From Pseudomonas sp. ADAK13 (GTDB lineage Bacteria; Pseudomonadota; Gammaproteobacteria; Pseudomonadales; Pseudomonadaceae): a stretch of 64,000 nt of DNA. The notes under the pieces were generated by a model, which saw nothing but the letters and a program-made list of their open reading frames with translations, made no database searches and was not told the DNA's origin. Shown here piece after piece: positions 50,632 through 62,178 of the stretch; within the stretch, counting starts at the first letter, position 1; the number at the start of each line of letters is the position of its first letter. Location: NCBI RefSeq assembly GCF_012935715.1, contig NZ_CP052860.1, positions 3,038,001 through 3,102,000 on the forward strand. The letters are read 5' to 3'. Both the position numbers and the translations under genes were made by a program.

Positions 50632-51549
50632 GTGGCTCAGGTCAAACGTATCCGTCGTAACGTCAGCGGCATCATTCTGCTCGACAAGCCCATCGGCTTT
50701 ACCTCCAATGCGGCGTTGCAGAAGGTCCGCTGGCTGCTCAATGCCGAGAAGGCAGGGCACACCGGCAGCCTCGATCCGCTGGCCACCGGCGTGTTGCCGT
50801 TGTGTTTTGGCGAGGCCACCAAGTTTTCGCAATACCTGCTCGATTCCGACAAGGGTTACGAAACCCTGATGCAACTGGGCAAGACCACCACCACGGCAGA
50901 CGCCGAAGGTGATGTTTTGCAGGTTCGCGAGGTGACCGTTGGTCGTGCTGATATCGAAGCTGCCTTACCCGCTTTTCGTGGGCAAATCAGTCAGATACCG
51001 CCGATGTACTCGGCTCTCAAGCGTGATGGCCAGCCTCTTTACAAGCTGGCACGTGCAGGTGAAGTGGTGGAGCGCGAACCGCGTTCTGTTACTATTGCGC
51101 GCTTGGAATTGCTCGCCGCCGAAGGCGACACTGCCCGGTTGGCGGTGGACTGCAGCAAAGGCACCTATATCCGTACCCTGGTGGAGGATATTGGTGAGCA
51201 ACTAGGCTGTGGCGCATACGTTGCAGAACTGCGACGCACCCAGGCAGGCCCTTTCACCCTGGCCCAGACGGTCACGCTGGAAGAGCTGGAGGCGGTACAT
51301 GCCGAAGGCGGCAATGAAGCGGTTGATCGCTTCCTGATGCCATCGGACAGCGGTTTGCTGGATTGGCCACTGCTGCACTTCTCGGAGCACAGCGCGTTCT
51401 ACTGGCTTAACGGCCAGCCGGTACGTGCACCGGATGCCCCGAAGTTCGGCATGGTGCGGGTACAAGATCACAACGGTCGCTTCATCGGTATCGGTGAAGT
51501 GAGCGAAGACGGGCGCATCGCGCCGCGTCGACTGATTCGGTCAGAATGA
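50632..51549 (+). CDS. truB: tRNA pseudouridine-55 synthase
   Basis: The 305-residue protein starts with GTG 50632; AAGGAG (50620-50625) overlaps the rbfA end. The catalytic [17 protein letters not shown] stretch, with the nucleophilic Asp near 47, and the C-terminal PUA-like domain are present. It makes pseudouridine 55 in the T-loop of tRNAs. Confidence 0.97.
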   Translation: MAQVKRIRRNVSGIILLDKPIGFTSNAALQKVRWLLNAEKAGHTGSLDPLATGVLPLCFGEATKFSQYLLDSDKGYETLMQLGKTTTTADAEGDVLQVREVTVGRADIEAALPAFRGQISQIPPMYSALKRDGQPLYKLARAGEVVEREPRSVTIARLELLAAEGDTARLAVDCSKGTYIRTLVEDIGEQLGCGAYVAELRRTQAGPFTLAQTVTLEELEAVHAEGGNEAVDRFLMPSDSGLLDWPLLHFSEHSAFYWLNGQPVRAPDAPKFGMVRVQDHNGRFIGIGEVSEDGRIAPRRLIRSE

Positions 51550-51622
51550 CCGAACGAGGGTGGCTGTTAACAGGCACGGTCACTACTCATTTTTAGATAC
51601 AGGGATTTGTCCCTGGCCTGTT

Positions 51623-51645
51623 GAAACCGTCCTTTGGATGGTTTC
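51623..51645 (+). promoter_or_regulatory. Hairpin in the rpsO leader
   Basis: GAAACCGTCC-TTT-GGATGGTTTC forms a 10-bp stem with one G-U pair, 20 bp before the rpsO start. It could belong to an S15 autoregulatory structure, as S15 represses its own mRNA in several bacteria. Confidence 0.45.
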
Positions 51646-51664
51646 CTGAAAAAAGGATTGCCTC

Positions 51665-51934
51665 ATGGCTCTCGACGTTCAAGAAAAAGCTCAAATCGTA
51701 GCTGACTACCAGCAAGCTGTTGGTGACACTGGTTCGCCAGAAGTGCAAGTTGCACTGCTGACCCACAACATCAACAAGCTGCAAGGTCACTTCAAGGCCA
51801 ACGGTAAAGATCACCACTCCCGTCGTGGTCTGATCCGCATGGTAAACCAGCGTCGTAAGCTGCTGGACTACCTGAAAGGCAAGGATCTGGGTCGTTATCA
51901 GACTCTGATCGGTCGCCTGGGTCTGCGTCGCTAA
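51665..51934 (+). CDS. rpsO: 30S ribosomal protein S15
   Basis: The 89-residue protein has the S15 sequence with the [25 protein letters not shown] segment binding 16S rRNA. AAAAAAGGA precedes the ATG. It lies between truB and pnp, the conserved order. Confidence 0.98.
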   Translation: MALDVQEKAQIVADYQQAVGDTGSPEVQVALLTHNINKLQGHFKANGKDHHSRRGLIRMVNQRRKLLDYLKGKDLGRYQTLIGRLGLRR

Positions 51935-51972
51935 TAAGCGATTGCGCTAGAGGTTGGTTGGCTGTCGTGTGT

Positions 51973-51989
51973 CAGTGGGTTTCCCGCTG
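51973..51989 (+). other. Hairpin between rpsO and pnp
   Basis: CAGTGGG-TTT-CCCGCTG forms a 7-bp stem. In E. coli this interval holds an RNase III processing hairpin that controls pnp; whether this one does is untested. Confidence 0.35.
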
Positions 51990-52128
51990 GCCCATGGCAG
52001 GCTTCCAGCCTCAAGTTTTATCTGGATACACGTTTTACCCTGGACAGGCGTTGGGCCGATTCCCGACATTGCCCAAGAATTTCGCAAGAAGACAAGTTCC
52101 CCAAGAGCCACAAAGAAGGTAGGACACC

Positions 52129-54234
52129 GTGAACCCGGTTATCAAAAAATTCCAGTTCGGTCAGTCGACCGTTACCCTCGAGACAGGCCGTATTGCCCGT
52201 CAAGCCTCCGGCGCAGTGCTGGTCACCGTTGACGACGACGTCACCGTATTGGTGACCGTTGTTGGCGCCAAGACCGCTGACCCGAGCAAAGGCTTTTTCC
52301 CTCTTTCCGTTCACTACCAGGAAAAGACTTACGCTGCCGGTAAGATCCCTGGCGGTTTCTTCAAGCGTGAAGGCCGTCCTTCCGAGAAAGAAACCCTGAC
52401 TTCCCGACTGATCGACCGTCCGATCCGTCCGCTGTTCCCAGAAGGCTTCATGAACGAAGTGCAGGTTGTCTGCACCGTCGTTTCCACCAGCAAGAAGACC
52501 GATCCGGACATCGCTGCGATGATCGGTACCTCGGCTGCCCTGGCCATCTCCGGTATTCCTTTCGATGGCCCGATCGGCGCTGCCCGTGTTGCGTTCCACG
52601 AAAGCACCGGCTACCTGCTGAACCCGACTTACGAACAACAGAAAGCTTCGAGCCTGGACATGGTCGTTGCCGGTACTTCGGAAGCCGTGTTGATGGTTGA
52701 ATCGGAAGCCAAAGAGCTGACCGAAGACCAGATGCTGGGCGCGGTACTGTTTGCTCACGACGAGTTCCAGGTTGTGATCAACGCTGTTAAAGAACTGGCT
52801 GCTGAAGCTGCCAAGCCAACCTGGACCTGGGCTCCTGCGCCTGAAGCGACTGAACTGCTGGGCGCTATCCGCTCCGAGTTCGGCACCGCCATCTCCGACG
52901 CCTACACCATCACCATCAAGGCCGACCGTTACGCTCGCCTGGGTGAGCTGAAGGACCAGGTTGTTGCCAAGCTGTCCGGTGAAGAAGGCCAGCCTTCTTC
53001 CAGCGAAGTCAAAGCAGCATTCGGCGAAATCGAATACCGCACCGTTCGCGAAAACATCGTAAACGGCAAGCCACGTATCGACGGTCGCGACACTCGCACC
53101 GTACGCCCACTGAACATCGAAGTCGGCGTTCTGCCAAAAACCCACGGCTCGGCCCTGTTCACCCGTGGCGAAACCCAGGCCCTGGTTGTTGCAACACTGG
53201 GGACTGCCCGTGACGCACAGCTGCTGGACACCCTGGAAGGCGAGAAAAAAGACCCGTTCATGCTGCACTACAACTTCCCTCCGTTCTCGGTAGGTGAGTG
53301 TGGTCGCATGGGTGGCGCTGGTCGTCGCGAAATCGGTCACGGCCGTCTGGCCCGTCGTTCGATTTCGGCCATGCTGCCTGCCGCCGACGTGTTCCCGTAC
53401 ACCATTCGTGTTGTGTCGGAAATCACCGAGTCCAACGGTTCCAGCTCCATGGCTTCGGTCTGCGGTGCTTCCCTGGCGCTGATGGACGCTGGTGTTCCGA
53501 TGAAGGCACCGGTTGCCGGTATCGCTATGGGTCTGGTTAAAGAAGGCGAGAAGTTCGCCATCCTGACCGACATCCTGGGCGACGAAGACCACCTGGGCGA
53601 CATGGACTTCAAAGTAGCCGGTACCGCCAAAGGTGTTACCGCGCTGCAGATGGACATCAAGATCAAGGGCATCACCGAAGAAATCATGGAAATCGCTCTG
53701 GGCCAAGCCCTGGAAGCGCGCCTGAACATTCTCGGTCAGATGAACCAGATCATTGGTCAGTCCCGTACCGAACTGTCGGAAAATGCTCCGACCATGATCG
53801 CGATGAAAATCGACACCGACAAAATCCGTGATGTTATCGGTAAAGGCGGCGCGACCATTCGTGCGATCTGTGAAGAGACCAAGGCTTCGATCGACATCGA
53901 AGACGACGGCTCGATCAAGATCTTCGGCGAAACCAAGGAAGCGGCTGAGGCTGCACGCCAGCGCGTTCTGGGTATCACCGCTGAGGCAGAGATCGGCAAG
54001 ATCTACGTCGGTAAGGTTGAGCGCATCGTCGACTTCGGCGCATTCGTCAACATCCTGCCAGGCAAGGACGGTCTGGTTCACATCTCCATGCTGAGCGACG
54101 CTCGCGTTGAGAAAGTGACCGACATCCTGAAAGAAGGCCAGGAAGTGGAAGTGCTGGTACTGGACGTGGACAACCGCGGCCGTATCAAGCTGTCCATCAA
54201 GGACGTAGCAGCAGCCAAGGCTTCGGGCGTTTAA
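52129..54234 (+). CDS. pnp: Polyribonucleotide nucleotidyltransferase (PNPase)
   Basis: The 701-residue protein has two RNase PH domains (about 1-230 and 310-540) around a helical linker, then KH ([22 protein letters not shown] near 565) and S1 domains. It degrades RNA phosphorolytically from the 3' end and joins the RNA degradosome. A GTG start at 52129 has AAGGTAGG upstream. A strong terminator follows. Confidence 0.98.
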   Translation: MNPVIKKFQFGQSTVTLETGRIARQASGAVLVTVDDDVTVLVTVVGAKTADPSKGFFPLSVHYQEKTYAAGKIPGGFFKREGRPSEKETLTSRLIDRPIRPLFPEGFMNEVQVVCTVVSTSKKTDPDIAAMIGTSAALAISGIPFDGPIGAARVAFHESTGYLLNPTYEQQKASSLDMVVAGTSEAVLMVESEAKELTEDQMLGAVLFAHDEFQVVINAVKELAAEAAKPTWTWAPAPEATELLGAIRSEFGTAISDAYTITIKADRYARLGELKDQVVAKLSGEEGQPSSSEVKAAFGEIEYRTVRENIVNGKPRIDGRDTRTVRPLNIEVGVLPKTHGSALFTRGETQALVVATLGTARDAQLLDTLEGEKKDPFMLHYNFPPFSVGECGRMGGAGRREIGHGRLARRSISAMLPAADVFPYTIRVVSEITESNGSSSMASVCGASLALMDAGVPMKAPVAGIAMGLVKEGEKFAILTDILGDEDHLGDMDFKVAGTAKGVTALQMDIKIKGITEEIMEIALGQALEARLNILGQMNQIIGQSRTELSENAPTMIAMKIDTDKIRDVIGKGGATIRAICEETKASIDIEDDGSIKIFGETKEAAEAARQRVLGITAEAEIGKIYVGKVERIVDFGAFVNILPGKDGLVHISMLSDARVEKVTDILKEGQEVEVLVLDVDNRGRIKLSIKDVAAAKASGV

Positions 54235-54262
54235 TCACCCCGTCGCTGCCAGCTGAAAAAAG

Positions 54263-54285
54263 GGACTCTTCGGAGTCCTTTTTTT
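54263..54285 (+). terminator. pnp terminator
   Basis: GGACTC-TTCG-GAGTCC with the stable UUCG tetraloop is followed by seven T. Confidence 0.95.
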
Positions 54286-54337
54286 ATGCCTGTGGGAAAG
54301 TGTCGCGAAATCAGGCGTTTAGCCATACCCAAAAGCC

Positions 54338-54424
54338 GCAACTTGCATGCAGGCACGATCGCCTTCATGCAAGTTGCACGATTTCGAAAATTGGGTATTT
54401 TTATAAGGTATTGATTTATAAGGT
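54338..54424. promoter_or_regulatory. Inverted and direct repeats upstream of the BON gene
   Basis: GCAACTTGCATG (54338-54349) is exactly complementary to CATGCAAGTTGC (54366-54377). TTTATAAGGT occurs twice (54400-54409, 54415-54424). The AT-rich repeats lie 107-131 bp before the start and may include operator or promoter elements. Confidence 0.5.
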
Positions 54425-54530
54425 TTTTATTGGAAATAAAAACTTGGCACAGCGCCTGCAATAGTACTGATAGCCCTGCAGCTTTAACGTTTACACGCTG
54501 CAGACTTTTGATAAAACAGGAGTTACTCGT

Positions 54531-54878
54531 ATGAAAAAGTTCGCTATCGCTGCTGCAACTGCCACCGCTCTGACCCTGACCATGGCCAACGTGGCCTTCG
54601 CTCAAACTTCCCAGGCGCCTATGGTTGTAGCGGCCGGTGAAGTGACCAAAGCCAAGGAAGCGACCTCCGATACCTGGATCACTACCAAAGTGAAAAGTGA
54701 CCTGGTTACCGAGAAAGGCATTCCTGGTACCGACATCAAAGTCGAAACCAACAAAGGCGTAGTGTCCCTGTCGTCGACCGTAGCTATCACCGAAGCTCAG
54801 AAAACGACTGCTGTTGCCATCGCCAAGAAAATCAAAGGCGTTAAAGCTGTATCGGCCGACGGCCTGAAAGCAGAGTAA
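54531..54878 (+). CDS. Exported BON-domain protein
   Basis: The 115-residue protein has a signal peptide (about 1-24, ending NVAFA) and one BON domain (TWITTKVKSDLVTEKGIPGTDIKVETNKGVVSLSSTV). OsmY-like BON proteins act in the periplasm and are often stress-induced, probably at membranes. A BON protein at this place after pnp is conserved in pseudomonads. AGGAG precedes the ATG. Confidence 0.88.
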   Translation: MKKFAIAAATATALTLTMANVAFAQTSQAPMVVAAGEVTKAKEATSDTWITTKVKSDLVTEKGIPGTDIKVETNKGVVSLSSTVAITEAQKTTAVAIAKKIKGVKAVSADGLKAE

Positions 54879-54985
54879 CGCTTAACGAATCGCCTGAACT
54901 AGGCAGAGGCGGCCACGAGCGAGTCAAGACATCCGCTCAATGCACCTCACAGGTTCATGCGACCGGCCACACGGATGTGGTCATT

Positions 54986-55019
54986 ACAGGCCCCGGCACT
55001 TGTGCCGGGGCCTGTTCTA
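54986..55019 (+). terminator. Terminator of the BON gene
   Basis: ACAGGCCCCGGCA pairs with TGCCGGGGCCTGT over a four-base loop, followed by TCTAT. It is a 13-bp stem. Confidence 0.75.
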
Positions 55020-55032
55020 TTGCGCAAGGGAA

Positions 55033-55134
55033 CTGTAGGAGCGAGCTTGCTCGCGAAAAACCTCAGAACACCGCGTCAATTCAGAAAGTCCGCGTTATCG
55101 TTGACGTTCTTCGCGAGCAAGCTCGCTCCTACAG
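55033..55134. repeat. REPIN (paired inverted REP elements)
   Basis: The 25-base CTGTAGGAGCGAGCTTGCTC-GCGAA at 55033-55057 recurs in perfect inverted form at 55110-55134. This is the REP type common in P. fluorescens-group genomes, arranged as a mobilisable doublet. It lies between the BON and DUF748 genes. Its own mobiliser (RAYT transposase) is not in the window. Confidence 0.85.
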
Positions 55135-55151
55135 GGGGGCCAGCGTTTGGG

Positions 55152-58097
55152 TTACTCGGCATCCAGATGCATCGGCGTCACCACCCGACCATCCTTCTCG
55201 GCTTCACCCAGGTTTGCATCGATAAAGTAAACCCGGTCATCTTCCAGCTGGCCCTTGTCCACCAGGTAGTCCTTGATCGCGCTGGCGCGGTCCTGGCCCA
55301 GTTGGCGTAGCAGCACGTCGCTGCCGCTCCAGAACTTGATCACACCGTCCCGCAGCTTGGCAGTGCGCTCATCGCTGCTCAGGTCCTTCCACTCGGGAGG
55401 CGGCTGCAGTTTCAAGCGGGTGCGGTAGATGCCTTCCAGCAGTGGCGCCTTTTCCTTTTCAGGGACTTCAAGCAGCGACGCCTGTGCCGGGACTTTATCG
55501 CCACGGCGCTGGAGGATCTTGTAGTAGTTGTACTGGTATTCGCGTTCCAGTCGTTGTGCGGCCAAAAGCGGGCCGTCACTGCTGGCAGCGGCGGTACCTT
55601 CGATTTCCAGGCGCAGGGCAGGGCGCTCCTTGAGTGCCTTGGCGAGGCTGTCCAGCGCTGACTCGGAGTCCTTGCTCAGCTCGCTGGAACCCGCCGCAAA
55701 CGACACGTTGCCGAGGTCCTGGGCGCCGCCACCGCTGATCAGGCCGCCAATAAACTTGAACGGTGCCGTGGCTGCACGTACCACCAGGTTACGCAGGGTC
55801 TGCCAGACAATCGGCATCACGCTGAATTGCGGGTTGTTCAAGTCACCGGTTACCGGCAGCTCAATGGAGATCTTGCCGTCGGAATCCTTGAGCAGGGCAA
55901 TCGCCAGGCGAATCGGCAGGTCCACGGCGTCGGCACTGTCGACCTTCTCACCCAGTTGCAACTGCTCGACCACCACTTTGTTCTCGGCCTTCAACTGGCC
56001 CTTGGTGATGACGTAATGCAGGTCCAGGTTGAGCCGGCCCTTGCGGATACGGAACCCGGCGAATTTGCCCGAGTACGGTGTGAGTGTGGTCAGTTCGACA
56101 CGTTTGAAGCTGGTGGCGATATCCAGTGCGGCCATCGGATCAAACGGATTGACGCTGCCCTTGATGGTGACCGGCGCATAACGGTCAACCTTGCCCTTGA
56201 CGTCAACGCTCGCCGGTTTCGCCTGGCGACTGTCGATGGTGCCGATCTGGCCGTTAAGCTGTTGAATGGCGGTGGCGAAGTTCGGGGTCAGGCTGAAGTC
56301 GGCGAAATTGGCCGAGCCGTCGTTGATCGCAATTTGACCCACGCGGATGCCCAAGGGCTTTTCCTTACCGGCCGCAGGTTTCGCGGCCGACTTGCTGCCG
56401 CTGTTGGCCGGCTGCGGAATCAGCAAGTCATCGATGTTGGTGGTGCGGTCATCATTGATCATGAAGCGCACGTAGGGCTGCAACAGGTTGACCTTGTCGA
56501 TCGACAGGCTGTCGCCGTGTTGATAGTTCACGCCTTCCAGTACCAACCGCTGCCACTTCAGGAAGTCGCGGGTTTTCAGGGTGTCCAGGGTGTGCAACTG
56601 GTCGACCTGTGCCCGGCCAGTCACCTGGAACGCCAGGGGCTCGGTACTTTTCAGGTTTACATCCAGGTTGCTGCCGAGCATGCCGCTACGCAGTTCCAGG
56701 CGGATAAACGGGCTGATGTAGGACTGCGCGACACGCAGGTCGATGTCTTTGGTATCCACTTTCAGCTTGGCGCTGACCGGGCTCAGGTTGACCTGGCCGG
56801 TGGCCTGGAGCTTGCCTTGCTTGCCTACGCCGGTATCGAGCTTGAGGGTAAACGGGCTCTGGTTAAGGCTGTCGAAATCCTGCAGGTCAAGGTTCAGCGG
56901 GCCGACTTCCAGGGCCACTGCCGGTTTGGCCGAGCGGTCCGCCAGATGCACTTGATAGTTGCGCAGTTGCACGTCCTTGAGCAGCACTTGCCAAGGCTTG
57001 CTCGGCGCGGCCGGCGCAGGTTTTGGCGAGTCGGCAGTGGCGGGGGCGGCAGCGGGTTCGGGCGCGGCTGCCGGTTTGCTCGGCTGGCTGGCGAACAGCT
57101 TTTGCCAATCCAGCTGGCCGTCGGCTTCGAGGGCCGCCCAGGTTTCGAGTTTATTGCTACGGATCTTGCCGACGATCACTTGCTGCTTGGCCAGGTCGAC
57201 GGTGGTTTCGCTGACGTCCAGTTTCTCCAGGCGCGCGAGCGGCCGGCCATCCGGTGCCTTGATCGCAAACGGCGCGACACTCAGGGCGACGTTGGTCAGG
57301 TTCAGCTCGGTTTCTTTCGCCAGGCTCAGCTTGTAGTCGGTGCTGAAGTTGAGGACACCGTCTTCCAGAACCAGCGGCACCGCGTCACGCACATACGGCC
57401 ACCAGACTTTCATCTTGCCGTCGGTAACCTTGAGTTTGCCTTCGGAGGCAATCGGGATAAGGCTGAAATTGCCGGTCCAGTCGATCTGGCCGCCTTCCGG
57501 TCCGGCTGCCACCAACGTCATGTCGGCATTGTCTTCGGGCAGGGTGCTGAGGTTTTTCAGCTCGAAATCCAGTTTGTCGTAGAGAAACTCGATCGGCTCG
57601 CTAGGGCGCAAATCCTGGAAGTGCACATAGCCGCCCGCCAGCTTGATGTTATCGATGCGCAGGGGGAACGGTTTGGCGTTCGGATCGGTTGGGGTCGGCT
57701 CGCTGGCCGGCAATTTGAACAGCTGTGCCAGGTTGAGCTGGCCGGACTTGTCGAACAGCAGCTCGGTCTTTGGCTTGTCGAGTTGGACGTCAGCCAGGTG
57801 CAGGGCGCGTGTCCACAAACTGTCGATCTGCAGGTTGGCATAGAGGCGTTCAAAGGCCACTTGCTCCTTGCCGGGCTCACCGATATTCAGGCCCCACACG
57901 GTCAATTCGAGACTGAACGGGTTGAGCTCGATACGCTGGATATGCGCCGGCACGGTGGCGTAATTGGCCAACTGTTGATTGGCCACACGAAGGGCAATGC
58001 CGGGGAGAATAAGGAAGCCCAGCAAGCTGTACAGGGCAAGGGCGGTCAGCAAGGCGCCGGCGGCGCGAATCAATCCTTTGGGCATATGTGACGCCAT
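55152..58097 (-). CDS. DUF748 (AsmA-like) envelope protein
   Basis: The 981-residue protein has one N-terminal membrane helix (about 12-35) and long beta-rich repeats typical of DUF748/AsmA-like proteins, which span the periplasm and are thought to move lipids. An Ala/Pro-rich linker near 340-365 and a C-terminal OmpA-like stretch (about 820-980, LSKDSESALDSLAKALKERPALRLEIEG) are present. ATG 58097 and ATG 58085 (MPKGLIRAAG) are both possible starts; neither has a clear ribosome-binding site. Confidence 0.85.
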   Translation of the reverse strand: MASHMPKGLIRAAGALLTALALYSLLGFLILPGIALRVANQQLANYATVPAHIQRIELNPFSLELTVWGLNIGEPGKEQVAFERLYANLQIDSLWTRALHLADVQLDKPKTELLFDKSGQLNLAQLFKLPASEPTPTDPNAKPFPLRIDNIKLAGGYVHFQDLRPSEPIEFLYDKLDFELKNLSTLPEDNADMTLVAAGPEGGQIDWTGNFSLIPIASEGKLKVTDGKMKVWWPYVRDAVPLVLEDGVLNFSTDYKLSLAKETELNLTNVALSVAPFAIKAPDGRPLARLEKLDVSETTVDLAKQQVIVGKIRSNKLETWAALEADGQLDWQKLFASQPSKPAAAPEPAAAPATADSPKPAPAAPSKPWQVLLKDVQLRNYQVHLADRSAKPAVALEVGPLNLDLQDFDSLNQSPFTLKLDTGVGKQGKLQATGQVNLSPVSAKLKVDTKDIDLRVAQSYISPFIRLELRSGMLGSNLDVNLKSTEPLAFQVTGRAQVDQLHTLDTLKTRDFLKWQRLVLEGVNYQHGDSLSIDKVNLLQPYVRFMINDDRTTNIDDLLIPQPANSGSKSAAKPAAGKEKPLGIRVGQIAINDGSANFADFSLTPNFATAIQQLNGQIGTIDSRQAKPASVDVKGKVDRYAPVTIKGSVNPFDPMAALDIATSFKRVELTTLTPYSGKFAGFRIRKGRLNLDLHYVITKGQLKAENKVVVEQLQLGEKVDSADAVDLPIRLAIALLKDSDGKISIELPVTGDLNNPQFSVMPIVWQTLRNLVVRAATAPFKFIGGLISGGGAQDLGNVSFAAGSSELSKDSESALDSLAKALKERPALRLEIEGTAAASSDGPLLAAQRLEREYQYNYYKILQRRGDKVPAQASLLEVPEKEKAPLLEGIYRTRLKLQPPPEWKDLSSDERTAKLRDGVIKFWSGSDVLLRQLGQDRASAIKDYLVDKGQLEDDRVYFIDANLGEAEKDGRVVTPMHLDAE

Positions 58098-58193
58098 CTA
58101 TGTCGATCAAGAGTGCCTTGGAGTATGGCACGGGTTTACGGTTCCGAAGAACCGGGCCTTTATTACTGAGCCCGGGCCCTTTTGGGACAAGTC

Positions 58194-59210
58194 TTACAGC
58201 TGCAGGATCAGGGTCTTCAGCGGTGGCTGTTGGTCCAGCGACGGGAAGTCTGCGCCGGGTGTCATGACCTGCCAGTCGCGTACCGGGCGACCGGCCTTTT
58301 CGGCGCAGCGCAGGACCTGGTCGCGCCAGTCGTCCATGCTGACTTTTGCCAGGTTGTTGCAGCAGATCAGCACACCGTCATCGGCAGTGGCCAGCAGCGC
58401 AGGCTTGAGCAGGCTCTGGTAGTCGCGCAGCAGGTCGACGGTGCCGAAAGCGCTCTTGGCCCAGGCGGGAGGGTCGAGCAGCACCAGGTCGTACTGGCGT
58501 TGATCCAGGCGTGGATAGCTCGGCAGTTTCTGACCGCGGCGCTGGCTGATGGGCAGGCCCGCCAGTTGGCGGATTGCCGGGAAATAATCCGACTGCACGA
58601 ATTCCATCGTCGGCAATTGCGGGTTGAGTTGACCGTTTTCGCGACCGACCGCCAGGTTGCCCTCGGCAAAGTCCAGGTTGCACACCTCGCGGGCGCCACC
58701 GGCAGCGGCGCTCAGGCCTACGCCGCAGGTGTAGGCAAACAGGTTCAGCACGCTTTTGCCGGCACTGTGTGCCTTGACCCAGCCACGGGTGTTGCGCAGG
58801 TCCAGGAACAGCAGCGGGTCTTGCCCGGCGTGCCGCCCGCGTACGCGGTAATTGAGGCCCCATTCGTGGCCGATCAAGTCTTCCAGGGCCGCAGGTTCCG
58901 CGCGGTACACCGTGTCTTCACGGTCGATGCGCGAGTTGCCCCGGGAGCGATCGTTGTAGACCAGCAGCAGCTCCAGCCCCAGGTGCTGGTTGATCGCCTG
59001 GTGCAATTTCAGCAGGTCTTCACTTTCCAGCGACTGGTGAAAGCTCTGCACCAGCAGTTGCGGGCCATAGCGGTCGATGGTCAGGCCGCCAGCGCCTTCC
59101 TGGCTGCCGTGGAACAGGCGATAGCAATCGGTGCCTTGGGCATGCAGCTCGGCAAGCAAGTCCTGGCGATGATCGAGGGCGGCGCGCAGCGCCTGATTCA
59201 AGGGAGACAT
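58194..59210 (-). CDS. Class I SAM-dependent (RlmI-like) rRNA methyltransferase
   Basis: The 338-residue protein has the Rossmann motif NLFAYTCGVGLSAAAGGA near 165-182 and the catalytic DPPAWAKS near 250, as in RlmI/RlmK-type 23S rRNA m5C methyltransferases. The N-terminal part lacks a clear PUA domain. The target nucleotide cannot be predicted. It is on the same strand as its neighbours but separated from them by 43 to 96 bp. Confidence 0.8.
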   Translation of the reverse strand: MSPLNQALRAALDHRQDLLAELHAQGTDCYRLFHGSQEGAGGLTIDRYGPQLLVQSFHQSLESEDLLKLHQAINQHLGLELLLVYNDRSRGNSRIDREDTVYRAEPAALEDLIGHEWGLNYRVRGRHAGQDPLLFLDLRNTRGWVKAHSAGKSVLNLFAYTCGVGLSAAAGGAREVCNLDFAEGNLAVGRENGQLNPQLPTMEFVQSDYFPAIRQLAGLPISQRRGQKLPSYPRLDQRQYDLVLLDPPAWAKSAFGTVDLLRDYQSLLKPALLATADDGVLICCNNLAKVSMDDWRDQVLRCAEKAGRPVRDWQVMTPGADFPSLDQQPPLKTLILQL

Positions 59211-59253
59211 AGTGCGCGCCTTGCAGGGTAATTGGGGCGCGGGAGTTTAACAG

Positions 59254-60129
59254 TTATGGCTCCAGCAGGCCCATTCGCCTGTGGGCCCGTTGCACCGAAC
59301 CATTGCGCATGGCCCAGCGCAACAACGGCGCGCTGCGCCTGACCCCGGCACGGATCATCTGGCGCTGGATCGGGCTTTGCTTCTGCCCGAGCATGTCGCT
59401 GGCCCAGTCCGGCAGCAGGTCGATGCCGGCCTGCATCATCAACGAGCCAAACGGCTTGGCCAAGGTGCTGGGAGACGGCGCATTAAGCAGCAGGCGCAGG
59501 ACTTCGTGGCTGCGTTCATCACACAGCAGTTGCGGGCGAATACGCTCAAGGTAATCGGAAACTTCCTGACGTGAGCGCGGCACATGGCGCGCGCCCAATT
59601 GCTCGGCCACCAGGGCGATTTCGCTGTAGTACCGGTCTTGATCCCTGGGGGATAAATCCGGGTTGCGATAACGCAGGTGGGCCGCGAGAAAGTTGCTGAC
59701 CTCTGCCACATGCACCCAGGTCAGCAGTTCGGGGTCACTGGCCGCATACGGTCGTCCGTCCGGGGCATGGCCGACCACTTGCAGGTGAATGGTGCGCACT
59801 TTCTCGATCAGCCATTCGGCATCACGCCGCGAACCGAACGTGGTCCCGGAAATAAACTGCGAGGTGCGTCGTAAACGCCCCAGCATGTCCTGCCGAAAGT
59901 TCGAGTGGTCCCACACGCCGGCCAGCGCCAGCGGGTGTAATGCCTGCAACATCAATGCGCTGATGCCGCCAATCAACATGCTGCTGAAGTCGCCATGGAC
60001 CTTCCAGCTCACCGAGTTCGGTCCAAAGAGACCTGGATCGCCCTTGGGGTTTTCCAGGTCGAGTTGGCCCAGCGACAAACCGGTCAGGCTCATCAGCTGG
60101 TTTTCGATGCGGCTGCGAATGAATTCCAT
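59254..60129 (-). CDS. Oxygenase MpaB family protein (DUF2236)
   Basis: The 291-residue protein matches the DUF2236/MpaB family, with the conserved GDFSSMLIGGISALMLQALHPLALAGVWDHS stretch near 46-76 and HVAEVSNFLAAHLRY near 140-154. The His residues are expected to bind haem as in latex-clearing relatives. Substrate is unknown. It is 6 bp downstream of acsA and probably co-transcribed. Confidence 0.85.
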   Translation of the reverse strand: MEFIRSRIENQLMSLTGLSLGQLDLENPKGDPGLFGPNSVSWKVHGDFSSMLIGGISALMLQALHPLALAGVWDHSNFRQDMLGRLRRTSQFISGTTFGSRRDAEWLIEKVRTIHLQVVGHAPDGRPYAASDPELLTWVHVAEVSNFLAAHLRYRNPDLSPRDQDRYYSEIALVAEQLGARHVPRSRQEVSDYLERIRPQLLCDERSHEVLRLLLNAPSPSTLAKPFGSLMMQAGIDLLPDWASDMLGQKQSPIQRQMIRAGVRRSAPLLRWAMRNGSVQRAHRRMGLLEP

Positions 60130-60135
60130 GGGTTC

Positions 60136-62073
<1,938 letters not shown>

Positions 62074-62135
62074 GAGGGATCCTTATTCTTGTTTTTGCGA
62101 CAAGCAATAAAGATGCACCCTGTGGCAGGCGGGTT

Positions 62136-62167
62136 CAAGGCCAACGTCCAAACAGACGTTGGCCTTG
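62136..62167 (-). terminator. pgi terminator
   Basis: CAAGGCCAACGTC pairs perfectly with GACGTTGGCCTTG around a six-base loop, 12 bp after the pgi stop. It has no long T run. Confidence 0.7.
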
Positions 62168-62178
62168 CAGGCATACCC

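Noticed and set aside
55827-58091. 754-codon plus-strand frame opposite the DUF748 gene
   Set aside because: It is an antisense shadow; the minus-strand protein has a clear membrane anchor and family pattern.
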